Assembly (NCBI RefSeq): GCF_003173775.1
Contig: NZ_CP029552.1
Span: 3,396,001-3,460,000, forward strand
DNA length: 64,000 nt
Origin: Methylobacterium sp. 17Sr1-1
Lineage (GTDB): Bacteria; Pseudomonadota; Alphaproteobacteria; Rhizobiales; Beijerinckiaceae
Reading direction: 5' to 3'
Shown here: piece after piece, positions 59,278 through 64,000 of the stretch
How the letters are laid out: each line of letters starts with the position of its first letter
How positions within the stretch are numbered: position 1 is the first letter of the stretch
Notes under the pieces: model-generated
What the model was told of the DNA's origin: nothing
The model's database searches: none
What the model saw: the letters and a program-made list of their open reading frames with translations, nothing else
Made by a program: the position numbers and the translations under genes

Positions 59278-60050
59278 TGGCGGATCCGGTCCTCGTCGAG
59301 CGCAACGGCGCGCATGTCGCGGTCGTGACGCTGAACCGGCCGGCGGCCCGCAACGCCGTCGACCCGTGCCTCGCCCGTGCCCTCGCGCGGGCGGTGGCCG
59401 AGACCGAGGCCGACGACGCGGTCCGCGCCGTGGTGCTCGCCGGGTCGGGTCCGGTCTTCTGCGCCGGGGCCGACCTGAAGGTGGTCTCCGCGGGCGCCGC
59501 CGACGACCTCTGGACGCCGGATGGCGGGTTCGCGGGCTTCGTCCACGCGGCGCGGGCGAAGCCCTGGATCGCCGCCGTGGACGGCCCGGCCCTCGCCGGC
59601 GGCTGCGAGATCGCGCTCGCCTGCGAGCTGATCGTCGCCGGGGAGGGCGCGAGCTTCGGCCTGCCCGAGGTGACCCGCGGCCTCGTCGCGGCGGCGGGCG
59701 GCCTCTACCGGCTGCCGAGGGCCCTGCCTAGGGCGGTCGCGCTCGAACTCATCCTGACCGGCGCGCGGTTGGAGGCGGCCCGCGCCCACGCGCTCGGCCT
59801 CGTCAACCGGCTGGTGGCGCCGGGCTCGGCCCGGGAGGCGGCGGTGGCGCTGGCGCAAACGATCGCCGGCAACGCCCCGCTCGCCGTGCGCGAGAGCCTC
59901 GCCGTCGCGCGGCTGGCGCCGGACGCCGACGAGGCGGGGTTGCGCGCCGCGAGCGCCGCCGCCCGGGCCCGGATCCAGGCCTCGGAGGATTTTCGCGAAG
60001 GCCCGCGGGCCTTCGTCGAGAAGCGCCCGCCGCGATGGACGGGGCGGTGA
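59277..60050 (+). CDS. Enoyl-CoA hydratase
   Basis: A 257-residue crotonase. Oxyanion-hole motifs are PVFCAGADLKVVSAG and AAVDGPALAGGCEIALAC; the catalytic Glu candidate is in SFGLPEVTRGLVAAAGG. C terminus EGPRAFVEKRPPRWTGR. It would hydrate an enoyl-CoA intermediate in beta-oxidation-like steps. ATG 59277 overlaps the previous stop, so it is coupled. An in-frame GTG one codon upstream is also possible. Confidence 0.92.
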   Translation: MADPVLVERNGAHVAVVTLNRPAARNAVDPCLARALARAVAETEADDAVRAVVLAGSGPVFCAGADLKVVSAGAADDLWTPDGGFAGFVHAARAKPWIAAVDGPALAGGCEIALACELIVAGEGASFGLPEVTRGLVAAAGGLYRLPRALPRAVALELILTGARLEAARAHALGLVNRLVAPGSAREAAVALAQTIAGNAPLAVRESLAVARLAPDADEAGLRAASAAARARIQASEDFREGPRAFVEKRPPRWTGR

Positions 60051-60067
60051 AGCAAGGGAGGAACCCC

Positions 60068-60982
60068 ATGGGCATGCTGGACGGCAAGGTCGCGCTCGTC
60101 ACCGGGGCCGGGGGCGGCATCGGGCGGGAGATCGCGCTCGCCATGGCGCTCGCCGGCGCCAAGGTGGTGGTCAACGACGTCGGCGCGTCCCTGAGCGGCC
60201 TCGGCGAGACCTCGGCGACGCCGGGCGAGCAGACCCGGGCCATCATCGAGCAGCGCGGCGGCGAGGCCGTGGTCAACACCGACACGGTGGCCGAGTGGGA
60301 GGCGGCGCAACGCATCGTCGCCACCGCCCTCGACGCCTTCGGCCGCCTCGACATCGTGGTCAACAATGCCGGCATCCTGCGCGACCAGATCTTCCACAAG
60401 ATGACCCCGGAGGAGTGGCTGTCGGTCATCAACGTCCACCTCAACGGCAGCTTCTTCGTCTCCCGCGCCGCCGCCGAGACCTTTCGGCGCCAGAATGGGG
60501 GCGCTTACGTCCACATGACCTCGACCTCGGGGCTGATCGGCAATATCGGGCAGGCCAACTACTCGGCGGCCAAGCTCGGCATCGCCGCCCTGTCGAAGTC
60601 GATCGCCCTCGACATGGGCCGGTTCGGCGTGCGCTCGAACTGCATCGCGCCCTTCGCCTGGAGCCGGATGACGAGCTCGATCCCCGCCGAGACCCCGGAG
60701 CAGAAGGCCCGCGTCGCCAAGCTCCAGGCGATGGGGCCGGAGAAGAACGCGCCGCTCGCGGTCTTCCTCGCCTCCGACGCGGCCAGCCACGTCACCGGCC
60801 AGATCTTCGCCGCCCGCCACAACGAGCTGTTCGTCTTCAACCATCCCCGCCCGGTGCGCGGCGTGCACCGCGGCGAAGGCTGGACGCCGGAGACCATCGC
60901 CGAGCACGGCATGCCGGCGCTCTCGGGCCACCTCGCCCCCCTCGACCGCAGCCCCGACGTCTTTTCCTGGGACCCCGTGTGA
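60068..60982 (+). CDS. SDR, MFE-2-like (3R)-hydroxyacyl-CoA dehydrogenase
   Basis: A 304-residue SDR: NAD motif ALVTGAGGGIGREIALAMA, VVNDVGASLSG typical of the multifunctional enzyme type 2 dehydrogenase, IVVNNAGILRDQIFHKMT, and catalytic NYSAAKLG. Oxidation of a hydroxyacyl-CoA, including steroid or terpenoid side chains, is the likely role. AAGGGAGG precedes ATG 60068. The stop codon lies inside a 41-base palindrome. Follows the hydratase by 17 bases. Confidence 0.88.
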   Translation: MGMLDGKVALVTGAGGGIGREIALAMALAGAKVVVNDVGASLSGLGETSATPGEQTRAIIEQRGGEAVVNTDTVAEWEAAQRIVATALDAFGRLDIVVNNAGILRDQIFHKMTPEEWLSVINVHLNGSFFVSRAAAETFRRQNGGAYVHMTSTSGLIGNIGQANYSAAKLGIAALSKSIALDMGRFGVRSNCIAPFAWSRMTSSIPAETPEQKARVAKLQAMGPEKNAPLAVFLASDAASHVTGQIFAARHNELFVFNHPRPVRGVHRGEGWTPETIAEHGMPALSGHLAPLDRSPDVFSWDPV

Positions 60983-61019
60983 CCCGTCGTCCGGACGCAT
61001 CGTCCGGACGACGGGTCAC
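60979..61019. repeat. Perfect 19-bp inverted repeat at the SDR-thiolase junction
   Basis: GTGACCCGTCGTCCGGACG, then CAT, then its exact complement. The left arm includes the SDR stop codon TGA (60980-60982). It can form a very stable RNA hairpin with a 3-base loop. No U tract follows, so it is not a classic terminator; mRNA processing or attenuation between the SDR and thiolase is possible. Confidence 0.85.
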
Positions 61020-61088
61020 CAGCCCGCGCGGCACTTGAGCGAAGCCGAAATTCGCGTTGCGCAGCAATCCATCGGATTTCGAAGGACC

Positions 61089-62255
61089 ATGACGATCAAC
61101 GGACGCGCCCACATCGCCGGGGCCTACGAGCACCCGACCCGCAAGGCCCCGGACAAATCCGTGGCCCAGCTCCACGCCGAATCCGCCGCAGGCGCGCTCG
61201 CCGATGCCGGGCTCACCAAGGACGACGTCGACGGCTATTTCTGCGCCGGCGACGCGCCGGGCCTCGGGCCGCTGGCGATGGCCGACTACATGAACCTCAA
61301 GCTCCGCCACCTCGACAGCACCGATCTCGGGGGCGCCTCCTACATCGCCCACGTCGCCCACGCGGCGCAGGCCATCGCGATGGGGACGTGCAATGTCGCG
61401 CTGATCACGCTTGCCGGCCGGCCGCGCAGCGCCGGGCATTCCGGCACCGCCGCCCGGCCCGTCGTCGCCGACGCGCCGGACAGCCCGTGGGAGACCCCGT
61501 TCGGGCCGACCACGGTCAACCTCTACGCTTTGTGCGCCCGCCGCCACATGCACGAGTTCGGCACGACCGCGGAGCAGCTCGCCTGGATCAAGGTCGCGGC
61601 TTCGCACCATGGGCAGCACAATCCCCACGCCATGCTGCGCGACGTCGTGAGCGTCGCGGACGTGCTGGCCTCGCCGATGGTCGCCGATCCGCTGCACCGG
61701 CTCGATTGCTGCGTCGTCAGCGACGGCGGCGGGGCGCTGGTGGTGGTGCGGCCCGAGATCGCCCGGGCTCTCAAGCGCCCGCTGGTGCGGGTGATGGGGG
61801 CGGGCGAGGCCCACAAGGGCCAGCTCGGCGGGGAGGTCGACCTCACCTACTCGGCCGCGCGCCACTCGGGGCCCGCGGCCTTCGCGGAGGCTGGCGTCAC
61901 GCCGGCCGACATCAAGTACGCCTCGATCTACGACAGCTTCACCATCACGGTGCTGATGCAGCTCGAGGATCTGGGCTTCTGCGCGAAGGGGGAGGGGGGC
62001 CGCTTCGTCGCCGACGGCAACCTGATCTCGGGATCTGGCCGCCTGCCCTTCAACACCGATGGCGGCGGCCTGTGCAACAACCACCCGGCCAACCGGGGCG
62101 GCATCACCAAGGTGATCGAGGCGGTGCGTCAATTACGGGGCGAGGCCCATCCCGCCGTGCAGGTGAAGAACTGCGACCTTGCCGTCGCGACCGGGATCGG
62201 CGGCCTGCTCGGCAGCCGCCACGGCGCCGCGACCCTGGTGCTGGGTAGGGAGTGA
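61089..62255 (+). CDS. Thiolase-like protein, Ltp2/SCP2-type, paired with DUF35
   Basis: A 388-residue thiolase superfamily protein. At the nucleophile position it reads SYIAHVAHAAQAIAMGTCNV, with no canonical Cys-Ser-Gly. C-terminal motifs are IYDSFTITVLMQLEDLGFC and NTDGGGLCNNHPANRGG. The immediate DUF35 neighbour is the partner arrangement of Ltp2-ChsH2 retro-aldolases from steroid degradation, suggesting a C-C cleaving aldolase or a thiolase with a variant mechanism. ATG 61089 is chosen; an upstream TTG at 61035 is less likely. Confidence 0.82.
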   Translation: MTINGRAHIAGAYEHPTRKAPDKSVAQLHAESAAGALADAGLTKDDVDGYFCAGDAPGLGPLAMADYMNLKLRHLDSTDLGGASYIAHVAHAAQAIAMGTCNVALITLAGRPRSAGHSGTAARPVVADAPDSPWETPFGPTTVNLYALCARRHMHEFGTTAEQLAWIKVAASHHGQHNPHAMLRDVVSVADVLASPMVADPLHRLDCCVVSDGGGALVVVRPEIARALKRPLVRVMGAGEAHKGQLGGEVDLTYSAARHSGPAAFAEAGVTPADIKYASIYDSFTITVLMQLEDLGFCAKGEGGRFVADGNLISGSGRLPFNTDGGGLCNNHPANRGGITKVIEAVRQLRGEAHPAVQVKNCDLAVATGIGGLLGSRHGAATLVLGRE

Positions 62256-62259
62256 GACG

Positions 62260-62691
62260 ATGACCCTGATCCCCTTGCGCGACGGCGACTGGCCCGATCC
62301 GCCCGCGAGCCCCGAAGCCACGCCCTTCGTGGCGGCGGCGAAGGAGGGCCGGTTCCTGCTGCGCCGCTGCACGGCCTGCGGCAAGGCGCACTGGTACCCG
62401 CGCAGCTTATGCCCGTTCTGCCTCGGCGAGACCGCCTGGGAGGAGGCCTCGGGCGAGGGCACGATCTACAGCTACACCGTGCTCACCCGCGAGGACCCGC
62501 CGCGTGCCATCGCCTACGTCACCCTGGCGGAGGGGCCGACGCTGCTGACGAGCCTCGTCGATTGCGAGGCCGGAGGGCTCGCGGTCGGCCAGCCGGTGCG
62601 GCTGGTCTTCGCGGCGTCGAAGAACGGGACGCCGGTGCCGTGCTTCCGGCCGGTGGGGAATTTGTCTGGAGCGCCGCCGGGCGCTCCATGA
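62260..62691 (+). CDS. DUF35 zinc-ribbon/OB-fold protein
   Basis: A 143-residue acyl-CoA-associated protein. The rubredoxin-like zinc knuckle is CTACGKAHWYPRSLCPFC, with four cysteines in CxxC pairs, followed by an OB fold (EEASGEGTIYSYTVL). The family acts with thiolases and aldolases, which is consistent with its place five bases after the thiolase gene. Last gene of the cluster, before repeat A half copy. Confidence 0.92.
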   Translation: MTLIPLRDGDWPDPPASPEATPFVAAAKEGRFLLRRCTACGKAHWYPRSLCPFCLGETAWEEASGEGTIYSYTVLTREDPPRAIAYVTLAEGPTLLTSLVDCEAGGLAVGQPVRLVFAASKNGTPVPCFRPVGNLSGAPPGAP

Positions 62692-62708
62692 AGGGCACCA
62701 TGTCCTGA

Positions 62709-62774
62709 AGCGTCGCGCTGCCCCTCTCCCGCCCCGCATCCGCGGGGCACCCTCCCCCGCAGAGGGGGGAGGGA
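62709..62774. repeat. Palindromic repeat family A, half copy
   Basis: Only the right half is present: CCCCTCTCCCGCCCCGCATC then CCCCCGCAGAGGGGGGAGGG. It lies between the convergent DUF35 and racemase-like genes. Confidence 0.75.
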
Positions 62775-62831
62775 AGAAGCCAGCGCCATTTCCATCCCCG
62801 GACGACTCTGCGCGGCGGGGACCCGCACCCC

Positions 62832-63566
62832 TCACCCCCCGCGCAGCAACCCCGCCAGCTCCTCCGACAGCCCCACGCTCTCGGTCCGCGGCAGGGTCGC
62901 GCGCGCGCCGGCGAGACCCGCCGCGGCCATCACCGCCCGCGCCCCGGCCTCGACCGAGCAGATCACCGGCACCTCCACCTGCGGCTGGACCCGCTCGGCG
63001 AGGCCCGCCAGCGCCGCGCCGCCGAGCACCACCACGTCGGCGCCGTCGATCTCGGCGGAGGAGCGGCAGGCCTCGGCCAGGCGGCCGAGGGCGGCGTCGG
63101 GGTCGCGGGCGATCTCGCCGCCGGTCGGGGCCACGGTGCGGATGCCGGCGAGGCGCTCGGAGAGGCCGAGCATCGCCACGAACTCGGTCAGCATCGGCTT
63201 CCACAGCACGCCGCCGGTGACGATGCCGATGCGCCGGCCCCGGGTGCAGGCGAGGTGCAGCGCACCCTCCGCCATGCCGACGACCGGCACCGGCGAGACC
63301 TCCTTGAGGGCGAGCAAGCCCGGATCGCCGAAGCAGGCGAGGTAGACCGCGTCGCAGCCCGCGACGTTCGCCGCCAGCGCGTCGAGGGCGGCGTGGCCGG
63401 CGATGGCCGCCGCGGCGCGGCTCGCAATGTAGCGGGCGCCGAACCGGCCGGTGGCCGGCACGACCTCGGCCGGGATCAGGCGCCGGTGGAAGATGTGCCG
63501 GACATGGGCGGCGGCCTGCTCGGTGACGGCCTCGGTGGTGTTGGGGTTGATCAGCAGGATGCGCAC
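62832..63566 (-). CDS. Asp/Glu/hydantoin racemase-family protein missing one catalytic Cys
   Basis: A 244-residue protein. VRILLINPNTTEAVT is the family N terminus and YLACFGDPGLLAL gives the first catalytic Cys (Cys78). The partner Cys, usually in an LGC(A/T)G motif, is replaced: the segment is VVVLGGAALAGL, with Gly183 in its place. A two-base racemase would not work with one Cys, so it may be a decarboxylase, isomerase or binding protein. GTG 63566 is chosen for GGGAG seven bases upstream; other starts to 63596 exist. Convergent with the DUF35 gene. Confidence 0.78.
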   Translation of the reverse strand: MRILLINPNTTEAVTEQAAAHVRHIFHRRLIPAEVVPATGRFGARYIASRAAAAIAGHAALDALAANVAGCDAVYLACFGDPGLLALKEVSPVPVVGMAEGALHLACTRGRRIGIVTGGVLWKPMLTEFVAMLGLSERLAGIRTVAPTGGEIARDPDAALGRLAEACRSSAEIDGADVVVLGGAALAGLAERVQPQVEVPVICSVEAGARAVMAAAGLAGARATLPRTESVGLSEELAGLLRGG

Positions 63567-63600
63567 GCGAGTCTCCCGTCGCATCCCGCCTATCACGCCG

Positions 63601-64000
63601 CTACTTCTCGACGAAGGCCTTCTCGATCACGTAGTGGCCGGCCTCGCCGTGGTTGCCCTCGACGTAGTCGGCGCCAGCGAGCAGGTCGCGGGTGTCGCGG
63701 ATCATGTCGGGGCTGCCGCAGAGCATGAAGCGGTCGGCCTCCCGCGTCATCATCGGCAGGCCGATATCGGAAAAGAGCTTGCCGGACGTCATCAGGTCGG
63801 TGATGCGGCCGCGGTTGCGGAACGGCTCGCGGGTCACGGTCGGGTAGTAGATCAGCTGGTCGCGGACCATGTCGCCGATCAGCTCGTGGTTCGGCAGCGT
63901 CTCGGTGATCGTCTCGCCGTAGGCGAGCTCCTGGACGTGGCGGCAGCCATGGACCAGGATCACCTTCTCGAAGCGCTCGTAGGTCTCCGGGTCCTTGATG
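63601..64000 (-). CDS. fpr: Ferredoxin-NADP reductase, C-terminal part (partial)
   Basis: The gene runs off the right edge of the window; its first part lies beyond 64000. The visible 132 residues include IKDPETYERFEKVILVHGCR, PTVTREPFRNRGRITDLM, FMLCGSPDMIRDTRDLL and C-terminal GHYVIEKAFVEK, the NADP-binding half and tail of bacterial FNR proteins. It transfers electrons between NADPH and ferredoxin or flavodoxin. It begins 34 bases to the right of the racemase-like gene on the same strand. Confidence 0.92.
   Translation of the reverse strand, partial: IKDPETYERFEKVILVHGCRHVQELAYGETITETLPNHELIGDMVRDQLIYYPTVTREPFRNRGRITDLMTSGKLFSDIGLPMMTREADRFMLCGSPDMIRDTRDLLAGADYVEGNHGEAGHYVIEKAFVEK

Overview
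The window reads as a chromosomal segment of a high-GC alphaproteobacterium, most likely Methylobacterium/Methylorubrum or a close relative. This rests on the strong GC bias at third codon positions, a rhizobial-type DnaE, an alphaproteobacterial LexA box (GAAC-N7-GAAC), dispersed palindromic repeats, and recognisable protein families. The genus is inferred; no rRNA or tRNA gene was seen.

Region 1 (about 0.3-20.4 kb) is an extracellular polysaccharide locus. It holds a GT4 glycosyltransferase, a secreted GH5 glycosidase, a Wzx-like flippase, a WecG/TagA-type GT26 transferase, a two-domain alpha/beta hydrolase with altered nucleophile sites, a second GT4-like transferase, a PIG-L deacetylase, a GT-D-fold protein, a methyltransferase, a TPR-containing transferase, a WbpM/CapD-type nucleotide-sugar dehydratase, two tandem CgeB-like transferases and a UDP-glucuronate decarboxylase. 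Many neighbours are coupled by 4-base GTGA overlaps. I see no Wzy polymerase and no Wza/Wzc export genes, so the locus probably continues to the left or these are encoded elsewhere.

Region 2 (20.5-33.5 kb) is housekeeping and stress: a PAS/HTH sensor, katG, a photolyase-like FAD protein without the antenna domain, a ClpP-like periplasmic protein, DUF3140, an enoyl-CoA hydratase, a TusA-NUDIX pair, a Gly/Tyr-rich secreted protein, glutamate-cysteine ligase and small proteins. Long gaps here carry three palindromic repeat families.

Region 3 (33.6-53.2 kb) has a LexA-box promoter driving a 34-residue membrane peptide just upstream of dnaE, a GMC oxidoreductase, and an AT-rich scar containing a frameshifted copy of the dnaE 3' end. 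These are followed by a YcaQ-like glycosylase, ilvD, an ABC exporter, DUF2254, a NepR-like small protein, a PLA2-like secreted protein, an SDR, an aldo/keto reductase with an amidohydrolase, a YjbR-like protein and a PRISE-type reductase.

Region 4 (53.2-62.7 kb) is a CoA-thioester catabolic cluster: an IclR regulator, a branched-chain-type solute-binding protein, an ADP-forming acyl-CoA synthetase, two thiolase-like proteins lacking the usual nucleophilic Cys, an enoyl-CoA hydratase, an MFE-2-like SDR and a DUF35 zinc-ribbon protein. The thiolase-DUF35 pairing recalls the retro-aldolases of steroid side-chain breakdown. A hydantoin-racemase-like protein missing one catalytic Cys and the 3' part of a ferredoxin-NADP reductase close the window.
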